DNA of 64,000 nt from Roseovarius sp. MMSF_3359 (GTDB lineage: Bacteria > Pseudomonadota > Alphaproteobacteria > Rhodobacterales > Rhodobacteraceae): positions 1-64,000 of the forward strand of contig NZ_JASHJC010000016.1 of assembly GCF_030733385.1 (NCBI RefSeq), given 5' to 3'. Both the position numbers and the translations under genes were made by a program. Below are positions 35,972 to 45,672 of this stretch, piece by piece. The notes under the pieces were generated by a model. The model was not told the DNA's origin and made no database searches. It saw only the letters and a list, made by a program, of their open reading frames with translations. The number at the start of each line of letters is the position of its first letter. The first letter of the stretch is position 1.

Positions 35972-37063
35972 ATGGCCTATACAGTAGAACAGATTGCAAC
36001 GGCGCTTGGGGCGGAAGCCTTTGGCGCCGTTGATATGGAAATCGACGGTCTGGCCGAGCCCGCCGACGCTACCGCGCGTGATCTGGCGCTGGCCATGAAA
36101 CCCGAATATGCCGACAGCCTGCCAAGCGGCGCAGCAAAGGCCGCGATGGTCTGGGACGGGGCGGATTGGCAATCCCTGGGGTTGGAGGCGGCGATCATCT
36201 CGCCCCGGCCACGCTACACGATGTCAGGTCTCACGACGATGATGGACCCGGGACAGGGCTGGGCCGACGGCATTCACCCGACCGCGTCTGTCGATGACCG
36301 CGCCGAATTGGGGGCGGGCGTGAGCGTCGGGCCGATGGCCGTCGTCTGCGCCGGTGCCAGGATCGGCGCCGGCACCGTGATCGGGCCGCAGGCGTTTGTC
36401 GGGACCGATGCGCAGATCGGCACGATGGGGTTCCTGCGCGAAGGGGTGCGGATCGGCGCGCGGGTCAAGATCGGCGAACGGTTCATTGCGCAGCCGGGCG
36501 CCGTTGTGGGCGGCGACGGATTTTCCTATGTCACGCCTGAGAAATCCTCGGTCGAGCAGGCGCGGCAGACCCTGGGCGACCAGGGCGATACAAGGTCGCA
36601 GGCCTGGACCCGTATTCATTCCCTCGGCGCGGTCAGCATCGGGGATGATGTCGAATTGGGCTCCAACTGCACGATCGACCGCGGCACGATCCGCGACACG
36701 CGCATCGGCAATGGCACTAAGATCGACAACCTCGTGATGGTTGGCCACAACGTCGAGATCGGCAATGACAGCCTGCTCTGCGGCTGCGTCGGCATCGCCG
36801 GGTCGACCCGGATCGGCAATAACGTGGTTCTGGGCGGCCAGACCGGCGTGAGCGATAATATTTTCATCGGCGACAATGTCATCACCGGCGGCGGCACGAT
36901 TGTATTGTCCAACATCCCCGCGGGCCGTGTGATGCTGGGCTATCCGGCGATGAAGATGGAGACCACGATGGAGATCTTCAAAGGGCTGCGCCGCCTCAAG
37001 CGGCTGTTCAACGATGTCGCGGACCTGAAGAAAGCGGTTTCAAAACCGGATGCAAGCGACTAA
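35972..37063 (+). CDS. lpxD: LpxD-type UDP-3-O-acylglucosamine N-acyltransferase paralogue
   Basis: A 363-residue left-handed beta-helix acyltransferase. An N-terminal uridine-binding domain (about 1-100) is followed by hexapeptide repeats (about 105-320), with the catalytic-type His in NLVMVGHNVEIG (near 258). The C-terminal helix reads GLRRLKRLFND. Classical LpxD adds 3-hydroxyacyl chains to lipid A precursors, but it normally sits with fabZ and lpxA. Here it sits with an acyl carrier protein and a ketoacyl synthase, so it may be a second LpxD or act on another lipid. The ATG has GAGGAGAG upstream. Confidence 0.88.
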   Translation: MAYTVEQIATALGAEAFGAVDMEIDGLAEPADATARDLALAMKPEYADSLPSGAAKAAMVWDGADWQSLGLEAAIISPRPRYTMSGLTTMMDPGQGWADGIHPTASVDDRAELGAGVSVGPMAVVCAGARIGAGTVIGPQAFVGTDAQIGTMGFLREGVRIGARVKIGERFIAQPGAVVGGDGFSYVTPEKSSVEQARQTLGDQGDTRSQAWTRIHSLGAVSIGDDVELGSNCTIDRGTIRDTRIGNGTKIDNLVMVGHNVEIGNDSLLCGCVGIAGSTRIGNNVVLGGQTGVSDNIFIGDNVITGGGTIVLSNIPAGRVMLGYPAMKMETTMEIFKGLRRLKRLFNDVADLKKAVSKPDASD

Positions 37064-37096
37064 ATCGGGCGCAACCATAGCTGGAAGGCGACAGGA

Positions 37097-37354
37097 ATGA
37101 GCATCAAGGATCGTGTCATCGGGATTATTGCCGAACAGGCGGTGCTGGAACCCTCCGATGTGACCGAGGACAGCACGCTGGAGGACCTGGGGATTGACAG
37201 CCTGGGTCTGGTCGAGAGCATCTTTGCCATCGAAGAGGAATTCGACATTTCGGTGCCGTTCAACGCTAACGAGCCCCAGAAAAGCGATTTCGACATTTCA
37301 ACCGTGGCGTCGATCATCAGCGGGATTGAAACGCTGATGAAAGAGCAGTCGTGA
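37097..37354 (+). CDS. acyl carrier protein
   Basis: An 85-residue acyl carrier protein with the 4'-phosphopantetheine serine in DLGIDSLGLVE (Ser35). Residues 55-70 (NANEPQKSDFDIS) form an insertion-like loop not seen in housekeeping AcpP, recalling specialised carriers such as rhizobial AcpXL. It overlaps the ketoacyl synthase downstream by 4 nt and follows the lpxD paralogue by 33 nt. It is thus likely to be a dedicated carrier for the acyl chain used by its neighbours (inference). Confidence 0.92.
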   Translation: MSIKDRVIGIIAEQAVLEPSDVTEDSTLEDLGIDSLGLVESIFAIEEEFDISVPFNANEPQKSDFDISTVASIISGIETLMKEQS

Positions 37355-38562
37355 AACGGGTTGTCATCACCGGTGCCGGGACGATCAATGCCCTTGGGCA
37401 CACGGTGCCGGATACCCTGGAGGCCATGCGCGAAGGGCGCTGTGGCATTGGCGAGTTGTCATTCCGCGATGTCGAACGGCTGTCGATCCGCATCGGCGGA
37501 CAGGTCACCGGATATGACGCCGAAACCCGGTTCAACCGCCAGCAGTTGGCGCTTTATGACCGGTTCACGCAATTCACCCTGATCGCCGCGCAAGAGGCGA
37601 TAGCGCAGTCGGGGTTGGAGTTTTCCGGCGCGCTTGCCGCGAAGTCCGGCGTCGTGATGGGCAATTCCGGTGGCGGCATGACCACGCTCGACGAAAATTA
37701 CCGCTCGGTCTACGAGGACGGCAAGAACCGGGTGCATCCCTTTGTCGTGCCGAAGCTCATGAATAACGCGGCCGCCGGGCACATCTCGATGGAGTATAAC
37801 CTCAAGGGGCCGAGCTTCACGGTTTCGACTGCCTGCGCGTCTTCGAACCACGCGATGGCGCAGGCATTCCAGATGGTCCATGGCGGATCGGCTCCGGTGA
37901 TGATCACCGGCGGATCGGAATCCATGCTCTGCTTCGGCGGGGTCAAGGCGTGGGAAGGGCTGCGGGTCATGTCCAAGGACGGTTGCCGCCCGTTTTCAGC
38001 TAACCGTAATGGCATGGTGCAGGGCGAAGGTGCCGGTGTGTTCGTCTTCGAGGAATATGAACACGCCCGCAAGCGCGGCGCCGAGATCCTGGCCGAGGTG
38101 GCCGGGTTTGCCATGACCTCCGATGCGTCGGATATCGTGATGCCGTCGAAACAGGGCGCGGCGCGGGCGATGCGCGGCGCGCTGGCCGATGCGCGGATCA
38201 CGCTTGAAGAGGTGGGTTATATCAACGCCCACGGCACCGGGACCGCGGCCAATGACAAGACCGAATGCGCCGCCGTGGCGGATGTCTTTGGCCCCCATGC
38301 GGACAACCTCATGATCTCCTCCACCAAGTCCATGCACGGGCATTGCATCGGTGGTACCGGCGCGGTGGAGCTTCTGGCCTGCATCATGGCGCTGCGGGAT
38401 GGCGTGATTGCGCCGACGATCGGCTATGAAGAGCCCGACCCGGAATGCGCGCTCGACGTGGTCCCCAATGAGGCGCGCGAGGCGAAGGTCAATGTTGCGC
38501 TTTCCAACGCCTTTGCCTTTGGCGGGCTGAACGCGGTCCTGGCGCTCAAACGGGTGGCATAG
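37351..38562 (+). CDS. beta-ketoacyl-ACP synthase (FabF/NodE type)
   Basis: A 403-residue condensing enzyme. The active-site Cys is in STACASSNHA (near 161), and the two His residues are in NAHGTGTAANDKTE and KSMHGHCIGGTGA, giving the KAS II Cys-His-His triad. It extends acyl chains on a carrier protein. The start is a GTG within the overlap GTGA with the acyl carrier protein gene, i.e. tight coupling. Together with the LpxD-like protein it could make or attach an unusual long or hydroxylated acyl chain for the envelope. Confidence 0.92.
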   Translation: MKRVVITGAGTINALGHTVPDTLEAMREGRCGIGELSFRDVERLSIRIGGQVTGYDAETRFNRQQLALYDRFTQFTLIAAQEAIAQSGLEFSGALAAKSGVVMGNSGGGMTTLDENYRSVYEDGKNRVHPFVVPKLMNNAAAGHISMEYNLKGPSFTVSTACASSNHAMAQAFQMVHGGSAPVMITGGSESMLCFGGVKAWEGLRVMSKDGCRPFSANRNGMVQGEGAGVFVFEEYEHARKRGAEILAEVAGFAMTSDASDIVMPSKQGAARAMRGALADARITLEEVGYINAHGTGTAANDKTECAAVADVFGPHADNLMISSTKSMHGHCIGGTGAVELLACIMALRDGVIAPTIGYEEPDPECALDVVPNEAREAKVNVALSNAFAFGGLNAVLALKRVA

Positions 38563-38568
38563 GGGCCG

Positions 38569-39466
38569 TTACCTCAAGAAATTTTGCAGGGCCGTCACCG
38601 TGTCCCCGGGATTGGTGTCGGGAAAGAAATGCCCCCCAGGGATTGCCTGCGCCGTCATCTGCGTGCATTTCATCTCCCATGTCGCCGCGACGTCATAGGC
38701 GCGGGCCATCGCGCCCTGCGCGCCATAAAGGATGAGGGCGGGGCAGGTGATGCGTGCGCCAAGATCTTCCGCGTCATCGTCGAAATCATGCCGGATCGCG
38801 GCGCGGTAATCATTGCACATGGCGCGCGTCGTCTCCGGGTCGCGCCAGGCGGTGCGATAGGCCATCAGTTGCTCCCGGTCGAAATCGTCGAGCGTCGCAC
38901 CACCCCAGCCCAGAAGGCAGGAGTGATAATACCGGTCCGGATCGCTCAGGATCATCTCTTCGGGGCCGGGTTCGGGCTGGGCCAGAAAAAAAGTGATAAT
39001 AGGCGGTGGCCACGTCCTTGCGTAGCTCCGCCAAGAGGGTATGGGTCGGGATGATGTCCATCAACGCCACCCGCGACACCATGTCAGGCGCATCGAGCGC
39101 CAGGCGATGCGCCACCCGTGCGCCCCGGTCATGGCCGATTATCGAGGCCGAGGCGAACCCCAGATGGTGCAGTAGCGCCACCTGATCTGCGGCCATGTTG
39201 CGAAAACGATAGGCGGCGACGTCCCGAGGCTTGGTACTTTCGCCATAGCCGCGCAGGTCGGGGCAGATGACCGTATGGGTCTGCGCCAGGACAGGCGCGA
39301 TATGCCGCCAAAGGGCACGGGTCTGCGGATAGCCGTGCAACAGCAGCACGGGCGGCCCGTCGCCACCAAGGGAATAGGCGATATCGACATCGCCCGCAGA
39401 CAAGGTGTGATCGGTGAACCCGGGGATCGTCAATTTGCTGGTCTCGCGTGCCATTTCGCGCCCCAT
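38569..39466 (-). pseudogene. alpha/beta hydrolase (haloacetate dehalogenase-like), frameshifted
   Basis: The N-terminal part reads in one frame from the ATG at 39466 (or 39454) to about 38990. It has LLLHGYPQTRALWRHIAP, PDLRGYGES and the nucleophile elbow IGHDRGARVAHR. The C-terminal part (RYYHSCLLGWGG..., ending PGGHFFPDTNPGDTVTALQNFL) lies in another frame. The break is in a run of seven T (38986-38992 on the plus strand as A). With six T the frame joins cleanly as YYHFF-LAQPEPGPEEMILSDPD, matching the usual family sequence. It could be a true pseudogene, a sequencing error or slippage; the rest of the gene looks intact. Confidence 0.85.
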
Positions 39467-39599
39467 GCTAGATTTGTGCTGGCCATGTGTAACCCGATTA
39501 AGTGACTGCATTCTATCGGAGTTCCGCAGTTTCTCCGCGACGCAGCCCAATTCTGGCCTGATTCATCCCGCAATCAGAGCGGGAATAACGGAGGGCGGC

Positions 39600-40097
39600 A
39601 TGACGCAATCAAGTTTCACGGAACGCTTGCAGCGGATCGAAAAAGCGCAGGGGAAGTCCGCGCATGATCGGCTGTTGGTGGGTGTTGCGGACGAGATAGT
39701 GCAAGAAGCCACCCCCAAGAAGGCCAAGAAACCTGCCAAGGCCGCACGACCGGCCAAAGGCGCGGGCGGCCTGCTTCCGCTGCGCTTTGTCGTGGGATTT
39801 GCGCTGATGTTCGCGACCTTCTGGGTGATGGGAGAGATGCGCGACATTCATGGCTGGCTGAACGGCTTCGATGTGTTGACGCCTTATACCAACCCGCTCA
39901 TGGGGGCGGTGGCTCTCGGGATTGCCGCGGTGATGCTGTTTTTTGCGTTCAAAATGCAGCGGGCCGCGTTTCGCGTGTTGAGCGAGCCCGCGCGGCTGCC
40001 CTTCGTCATCGGCATGGTCGCGGGCCTCGCGCTTGGGGCCGGTCCGACCGAATTCACCGATGAGATGGTGGCGCAGCTTCAGGTGGCGCAGCAATAA
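39600..40097 (+). CDS. hypothetical membrane protein
   Basis: A 165-residue protein. A charged N-terminal region rich in Lys and Ala (KKAKKPAKAARPAKGA, about 40-55) is followed by two or three transmembrane helices (about 59-78, 98-116 and 132-150). The start is the ATG at 39600 with GGAGGGCGGC directly upstream. The basic linker could bind DNA, RNA or acidic lipids. It is convergent with an M20 peptidase gene. I recognise no family. Confidence 0.75.
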   Translation: MTQSSFTERLQRIEKAQGKSAHDRLLVGVADEIVQEATPKKAKKPAKAARPAKGAGGLLPLRFVVGFALMFATFWVMGEMRDIHGWLNGFDVLTPYTNPLMGAVALGIAAVMLFFAFKMQRAAFRVLSEPARLPFVIGMVAGLALGAGPTEFTDEMVAQLQVAQQ

Positions 40098-40116
40098 CGC
40101 CACCGGCCCCCGTGGG

Positions 40117-41493
40117 TCAGCGGCTCAGGTTATCCAGCACCCGCGCCCAGCTTCGCATCCCCTTGTGGAAGCTCTCGACGTTGTATTTTTCATTCGGCGA
40201 GTGGATCGCGTCATCCTCGTTGGCAAACCCGATCAGCATCGCATCGAGGCCAAGGATCTCCTTGAAGAACCCGGCAATCGGGATCGACCCGCCCATGCCG
40301 CAGAACACCGCCTCGCGGTTCCATTCGTCGCTGAGCGCCTGACGCGCCTTTTCGAATTCCGGCCGCGCGATATTCATCACCGCCGCGGGGGAGCCTTCGA
40401 GGTCATTGTCCCAGGTCACCTTGGCGTCGGGCGATAGCTGCGCATCGACATGGGCGCGGATCTTGTCGCGCAGGTCATCGGGATCCATGTCGCCCACAAG
40501 GCGACAGGTGATCTTGCAATGGGCCTCGGCGGGAATCACGGTCTTGCTGCCCGCGCCCTGGTAGCCGCCCCAGATCCCGTTGATCTCCAGTGTTGGGCGC
40601 GCCCATTGCTGCACCAGCGTGGAATAGCCCTTTTCGCCATGCGGTTGGGTATAGCCCACGGAGTTCAGGTAATCGGCCTCGTTGAAGCCGCAGCCTTCCC
40701 ATTGGCGCAGCAACTCGTCGGGCACCTCATGCACACCGTCATAGAACCCATCGACCGCCACGCGGCCCTGGTCGTCATGGAAAGACGCGATGATGCGCGA
40801 CATTTCCCGCAGGGGGTTGAGGCCAGGGCCGCCGTAATGGCCTGAATGCAGGTCGATCCGCGGCCCATGAATGGTGAATTCGTCCTTGAGCATCCCGCGC
40901 AGTTGCGAGGCGATCGACGGGACACCGGGGGCGACCATTGAGGTGTCGCAGATGAGCGCGATATCGGCGCTCAGTTCCTCTGCATTTTCCTTCATGAACG
41001 GGATGAGCGAGGGCGAGCCGCTTTCCTCTTCGCCCTCGAAGAAAAACGTGATGCGACAGGGTAGCGCGCCGTTCACCTCTTTATACGCCCGGCAGGCTTC
41101 AACAAAGGTCATGAGCTGCCCCTTGTCGTCGGACGATCCCCGCCCGCGAATGACCTGTCCCTTGTCGGTCTCTTCCAGTTTCGGATCGAACGGATCACTG
41201 TTCCAGAGGTTCAGCGGGTCCACCGGCTGCACGTCGTAGTGACCATAGAACAGAAGATGTGGGCCGGGCCCGTCGATATGGCCCACCACCATTGGATGGC
41301 CGGGCGTCATGCGCTTTTCGGCCTTGGCACCAATGCTTTGCAGATCGGCCACCAGCCAGTCTGCCGCCTCCTGGCAGGGCTCGGCAAAGGCCGGATCGGT
41401 CGAGATAGACTGGATGCGCAGCAATCCCATCAGACGCTCCAGCGCCTCAGGCAGTTGGTCGTCAATGCGGCTTAGAACGGCGTCAAGAGACAT
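40117..41493 (-). CDS. M20 family metallopeptidase (dipeptidase type)
   Basis: A 458-residue co-catalytic zinc peptidase. The first metal ligand is in [11 protein letters not shown], the bridging Asp in [14 protein letters not shown], and the catalytic Glu in [14 protein letters not shown] dimerisation (lid) domain lies at about 200-350. It cleaves dipeptides or N-acyl amino acids; the exact substrate is unknown. It probably works in the cytoplasm, as there is no signal peptide. It is divergent from hemA. Confidence 0.92.
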   Translation of the reverse strand: MSLDAVLSRIDDQLPEALERLMGLLRIQSISTDPAFAEPCQEAADWLVADLQSIGAKAEKRMTPGHPMVVGHIDGPGPHLLFYGHYDVQPVDPLNLWNSDPFDPKLEETDKGQVIRGRGSSDDKGQLMTFVEACRAYKEVNGALPCRITFFFEGEEESGSPSLIPFMKENAEELSADIALICDTSMVAPGVPSIASQLRGMLKDEFTIHGPRIDLHSGHYGGPGLNPLREMSRIIASFHDDQGRVAVDGFYDGVHEVPDELLRQWEGCGFNEADYLNSVGYTQPHGEKGYSTLVQQWARPTLEINGIWGGYQGAGSKTVIPAEAHCKITCRLVGDMDPDDLRDKIRAHVDAQLSPDAKVTWDNDLEGSPAAVMNIARPEFEKARQALSDEWNREAVFCGMGGSIPIAGFFKEILGLDAMLIGFANEDDAIHSPNEKYNVESFHKGMRSWARVLDNLSR

Positions 41494-41562
41494 GGAGGCG
41501 GCCCCGAAGTAGGTGAAAGATCGGCTGCGAACCTAGCAGGCCGCGCGGCACTGTCCAGCGGC

Positions 41563-41576
41563 TTGATACAAGTCAA
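41563..41576. promoter_or_regulatory. FNR/FnrL-type box upstream of hemA
   Basis: TTGAT-ACAA-GTCAA differs in one base from the FNR consensus TTGAT-N4-ATCAA. It lies about 55 nt before a TATAAC hexamer at 41625-41630. In Rhodobacter, hemA is activated by FnrL under low oxygen, so this box is probably functional. Confidence 0.7.
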
Positions 41577-41718
41577 GGAACGGGCAGCGACATTTTGTAA
41601 CTATTGTCGGGCGGGTAAGGTTTGTATAACTAGCGAAGCTGACCGCAACTGGTTAGAATATCGGATGTTTCGGACCTTTTCGGGGTCCGGCTGCCGACAC
41701 GACATAGAGGGGAAGCGC

Positions 41719-42942
41719 GTGGACTATTCCGCCAAGCTGGATGAAGCGATCGACCGTTTGCACGAAGAAGGCCGGTACCGGACTTTCATCGACATCGAGC
41801 GCGAACAGGGCAAGTTTCCCCACGCCATGTGGCGCCGCCCCGACGGCACCGAACAGGCGATCACCGTCTGGTGCGGCAACGACTATCTGGGCATGGGGCA
41901 GCATCCGGTTGTGATGGACGCCATGCACGAGGCAATCGACGCCACCGGCGCGGGCTCCGGCGGGACGCGCAACATCAGCGGCACGACCGTCTACCACAAG
42001 CGTCTTGAGGCCGAATTGGCGGACCTCCATGGTAAGGAATCGGCACTGCTCTTCACCAGTGCCTACATCGCCAATGACGCGACGCTGAGCACATTGCCTA
42101 AACTTTTTCCCGGCCTCATCATCTATTCCGATGAGTTGAACCACGCCTCGATGATCGAGGGCGTCCGCCGCAATGGTGGGGCCAAGCGTATTTTCCGCCA
42201 CAATGACGTCGCGCACCTGCGCGAGTTGATGGCCGCGGATGATCCCGAAACGCCCAAACTGATCGCGTTCGAATCGGTCTATTCGATGGATGGCGATTTC
42301 GGTCCCATCGAGGCGATTTGCGATCTGGCCGATGAATTCGGCGCGCTGACCTATATCGACGAGGTTCATGCGGTTGGCATGTATGGTCCGCGCGGCGCCG
42401 GTGTGGCGGAGCGTGACCGCCTGATGCACCGTCTCGACATCATCAACGGGACGCTGGCAAAGGCGTTTGGCGTGATGGGCGGCTACATTGCCGCGTCGGC
42501 GAAAATGTGTGACGCGGTGCGGTCTTACGCGCCGGGCTTCATCTTCACGACCTCGCTGCCGCCTGCGGTTGCCGCGGGGGCGGCAGCCAGTGTTGCGCAC
42601 CTGAAGCGCGACCATGCGCTGCGTGAACAACACCAGACCCAGGCGAAGATCCTCAAGACGCGTCTGAAGGGGCTGGGCCTGCCGCTGATCGACCACGGCA
42701 GCCATATCGTGCCTGTGATCGTGGGCGACCCGAAACACACCAAGATCCTGAGCGATATGCTGCTTGAAGGCTATGGCATCTACGCCCAGCCGATCAACTT
42801 TCCGACGGTCCCGCGCGGTACTGAACGCCTGCGCTTTACGCCGTCACCAGTCCACGGCCCGGACGAAATGGACCGGCTTGTTCGTGCAATGGACGAACTT
42901 TGGTCGCATTGTGCGCTAAATCGTGCCGAATTAACGGGTTAG
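41719..42942 (+). CDS. hemA: 5-aminolevulinate synthase
   Basis: A 407-residue PLP enzyme that condenses glycine and succinyl-CoA to 5-aminolevulinate, the first step of heme and bacteriochlorophyll synthesis in alphaproteobacteria (C4 pathway). The PLP lysine is K248 in [12 protein letters not shown], and the glycine loop reads [13 protein letters not shown]. The start is a GTG ([23 protein letters not shown]) with AGAGGGGAAG upstream; the frame is open earlier but without homology. An FNR-type box upstream suggests induction at low oxygen. Confidence 0.96.
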   Translation: MDYSAKLDEAIDRLHEEGRYRTFIDIEREQGKFPHAMWRRPDGTEQAITVWCGNDYLGMGQHPVVMDAMHEAIDATGAGSGGTRNISGTTVYHKRLEAELADLHGKESALLFTSAYIANDATLSTLPKLFPGLIIYSDELNHASMIEGVRRNGGAKRIFRHNDVAHLRELMAADDPETPKLIAFESVYSMDGDFGPIEAICDLADEFGALTYIDEVHAVGMYGPRGAGVAERDRLMHRLDIINGTLAKAFGVMGGYIAASAKMCDAVRSYAPGFIFTTSLPPAVAAGAAASVAHLKRDHALREQHQTQAKILKTRLKGLGLPLIDHGSHIVPVIVGDPKHTKILSDMLLEGYGIYAQPINFPTVPRGTERLRFTPSPVHGPDEMDRLVRAMDELWSHCALNRAELTG

Positions 42943-43059
42943 TCAGGGTCTCGTGCAAAACTGCTTGCGATGTGTTAGCTTAGCCTGAAGAACAGGGGCG
43001 AAGTTCGAATCGGCAAATTCGGGCCCGGGGGCAGTCAGGACTGGTAAGAGGCAGCGTTC

Positions 43060-44301
43060 ATGATACGGCGTCGTTCGTCGCGTAATGAGGAAACGGAAGA
43101 GGTCGAAGTTCGCGGCTTCGATGCGTTCGAATTGCGCCTGGGCGACACGATGCGCGGTGAGCGCGCAACGATGGGCAAATCCCTCCTCGATGTCGAACGT
43201 GAACTCAGGATCAAGGCCAATTACGTGGCCGCGATCGAAAACTCCGATCCAGATGCATTTGACACGCCCGGGTTCATCCCCGGCTACGTGCGCTCCTATG
43301 CCCGCTATCTCAACATGGACCCCGATGAGGCGTTCCGCGATTTCTGCAAGGAAAGCGGTTTTTCGACCGCCCACGGCATGTCCGCCGAAGCGTCCTCGAT
43401 CCGCAAATCGAATGAACCGGTAAAGCGTTCGGTGGGGCGGAGCGATCCGTTTGTCTCGCCCGGCACGCCGTTCATTCCGGCGTCCGAGGGCATGTTCTCG
43501 CAGATCGAGCCGGGCGCGATCGGCTCGGCCCTTGTGCTGGTCGCGCTGATCGGCGGGATTGGCTATGGCGGCTGGAGTGTTCTCAACGAAGTGCAACGGG
43601 TTCAGTTTGCGCCGGTTGAAAACACGCCTGATGTTCTGTCGGACCTCGATCCGCTCAACGGGCTTACGACCCAGGCCGAGAGTACCGAGGTTGCAGAGGC
43701 CGACGGCGTCTTCCAGCCACCGCTGGATGATCGTCTTGACCGGCTTTACCGTCCCGAGGCGCTGGATGTGCCGGTGATGGTGGCGCGGGATGCGCCGATC
43801 TCGACGCTCGATCCGTCCGAAGTGGGCACGATGCGCCCGCAATTGCCCGAAACCGATACGACCTATGTGACCGCCGGCCGATATGGCTCGCCCTTTGACG
43901 TGGCGCCGGTCGTGACCGAGGATTTGCCGGTCAACAGCCCCAAGGTTGTGGCTGATCCGGCACCCGGTGTGCAGATGGTGGCGGTACGTCCCGCCTGGGT
44001 CCGGGTGCGGGCGGCGGATGGCAGTGTCATCTACGAAGGCATCATGAATGCGGGTGAAAGCTATGCGGTGCCGACAACGGAAGAACCCGCGACGTTGCGC
44101 GCAGGCGAATCCGGGGCGATCTATTTCGCGGTCAATGGGCAGCATTACGGCCCGGCGGGCGAGGGTGGATCGGTCATCTCGGGTCTGTCACTGGATGCCA
44201 AGATGCTCATGGACGCGTTCGACGTGGCGGATATGAGCCGCGACAAGGACCTTTCCCGCTACGTGGCCGAGCTGCAGCCGGCATCCGCCACGCAGGAATG
44301 A
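43060..44301 (+). CDS. rodZ: RodZ-like cytoskeletal helix-turn-helix protein
   Basis: A 413-residue bitopic membrane protein. The N-terminal helix-turn-helix (about 25-100: GDTMRGERATMGKSLLDVERELRIKANYVAAIE) binds MreB rather than DNA in RodZ. One transmembrane helix lies at about 150-172 (IGSALVLVALIGGIGYGGW). The periplasmic tail ends in a DUF4115 domain (about 305-375) with WVRVRAADGSVIYEG. It supports rod-shape maintenance and cell division. It lies just upstream of ispG, a frequent neighbour of rodZ. Confidence 0.88.
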   Translation: MIRRRSSRNEETEEVEVRGFDAFELRLGDTMRGERATMGKSLLDVERELRIKANYVAAIENSDPDAFDTPGFIPGYVRSYARYLNMDPDEAFRDFCKESGFSTAHGMSAEASSIRKSNEPVKRSVGRSDPFVSPGTPFIPASEGMFSQIEPGAIGSALVLVALIGGIGYGGWSVLNEVQRVQFAPVENTPDVLSDLDPLNGLTTQAESTEVAEADGVFQPPLDDRLDRLYRPEALDVPVMVARDAPISTLDPSEVGTMRPQLPETDTTYVTAGRYGSPFDVAPVVTEDLPVNSPKVVADPAPGVQMVAVRPAWVRVRAADGSVIYEGIMNAGESYAVPTTEEPATLRAGESGAIYFAVNGQHYGPAGEGGSVISGLSLDAKMLMDAFDVADMSRDKDLSRYVAELQPASATQE

Positions 44302-44466
44302 TCTGACGGCACGGCACACCTGCTGCGTCCGATCTCGCCGAATTTCAGAGTTTTTGCACCTGCTGACGCCTTAACGTGGCGCGACAATCTTGCCCCCGTG
44401 CATTGCGGGCGGGCCATCGGCGCAGTATCTAGGATGTAAGCAGGTCAAAATGACGGGACATATCCG

Positions 44467-45594
44467 ATGTCGCTCAACCATATTCGTCCGTGGCGCAATA
44501 TTTACCGCCGGGAGAGCCGCCAGATCATGGTGGGCGACGTCCCTGTGGGCGGCGGCGCGCCGATTTCCGTGCAGACCATGACCAATACCGATACCCGCGA
44601 TGTCGCGGCCACGGTGGCGCAGGTGCAGGCGGCGGCGGAGGTCGGGGCGGATATCGTCCGCGTTTCGGTCCCTGACGAAGACAGTGCGAAAGCCCTCAAG
44701 GAGATCGTGCGCGAAAGCCCGGTGCCGATCGTGGCCGACATTCATTTCCATTACAAACGCGGGATCGAGGCGGCGGAGGCGGGCGCGGCCTGTCTGCGGA
44801 TTAACCCGGGCAATATCGGTTCGGAAGATCGGGTGCGCGAGGTGATCAAGGCGGCGCGCGATCATGGATGTTCGATGCGGATCGGGGTCAATGCCGGATC
44901 GCTCGAAAAGCACCTGTTGGACAAGTATGGCGAGCCGTGCCCCGATGCGATGGTGGAATCGGGCCTCGAGCATATGCGCATCCTGCAGGACAATGACTTT
45001 CACGAATTCAAGATCAGCGTGAAAGCCAGCGACGTGTTCATGGCCGCCGCGGCGTATCAGCAACTTGCCGAAGCCACCGATGCGCCGATACACTTGGGGA
45101 TCACCGAGGCGGGCGGGTTAATGTCCGGCACGATCAAATCGGCGATCGGGATGGGCAACCTGCTTTGGATGGGGATCGGTGACACGTTGCGCGTATCGTT
45201 GAGCGCCGATCCGGTCGAAGAGGTCAAGGTTGGCTACGAGATGCTGAAATCCCTCGGGCTAAGGCATCGAGGGGTGAATATCATTTCCTGCCCCAGTTGC
45301 GCCCGGCAGGGGTTTGACGTGATCCGCACGGTCGAGACGCTCGAAAAACGGCTGGAGCACATCAAGACGCCGATGAGCCTGAGCATCATTGGTTGCGTTG
45401 TGAACGGCCCGGGTGAGGCGTTGATGACCGATGTGGGATTTACCGGTGGAGGCGCCGGAAACGGGATGGTCTACCTGGCCGGGAAAGCCAGCCACAAGAT
45501 GTCCAATGACGAGATGATCGACCATATCGTTGAACAGGTCGAGGCGCGGGCCGAGCAGATCGACGCAGAGGTGGCGGCTCAAGCAGCCGAGTAG
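44467..45594 (+). CDS. ispG: 4-hydroxy-3-methylbut-2-en-1-yl diphosphate synthase
   Basis: A 375-residue enzyme of the MEP isoprenoid pathway that reduces MEcPP to HMBPP. The three [4Fe-4S] cysteines are in [12 protein letters not shown] and [12 protein letters not shown], and the TIM-barrel part has [10 protein letters not shown] and [10 protein letters not shown] near the N terminus. Length is that of the bacterial single-chain form. It probably shares a transcript with rodZ. A long hairpin separates it from the convergent dsbA-like gene. Confidence 0.96.
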   Translation: MSLNHIRPWRNIYRRESRQIMVGDVPVGGGAPISVQTMTNTDTRDVAATVAQVQAAAEVGADIVRVSVPDEDSAKALKEIVRESPVPIVADIHFHYKRGIEAAEAGAACLRINPGNIGSEDRVREVIKAARDHGCSMRIGVNAGSLEKHLLDKYGEPCPDAMVESGLEHMRILQDNDFHEFKISVKASDVFMAAAAYQQLAEATDAPIHLGITEAGGLMSGTIKSAIGMGNLLWMGIGDTLRVSLSADPVEEVKVGYEMLKSLGLRHRGVNIISCPSCARQGFDVIRTVETLEKRLEHIKTPMSLSIIGCVVNGPGEALMTDVGFTGGGAGNGMVYLAGKASHKMSNDEMIDHIVEQVEARAEQIDAEVAAQAAE

Positions 45595-45595
45595 A

Positions 45596-45670
45596 TTTTA
45601 CGGGGATGGCGGTGCGACGCGCGTTTGCGCCTTCAGCGAAACGACGCCCCGCCCACCATCCCGTAAGGCG
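45596..45670 (+). terminator. hairpin between ispG and the DsbA-like gene
   Basis: TTACGGGGATGGCGG (from 45598) can pair with CCACCATCCCGTAA (45653-45666) with one bulge, enclosing a further GC-rich hairpin. A short T run follows. It is probably a terminator serving the convergent pair, though the loop is large. Confidence 0.4.
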
Positions 45671-45672
45671 TT

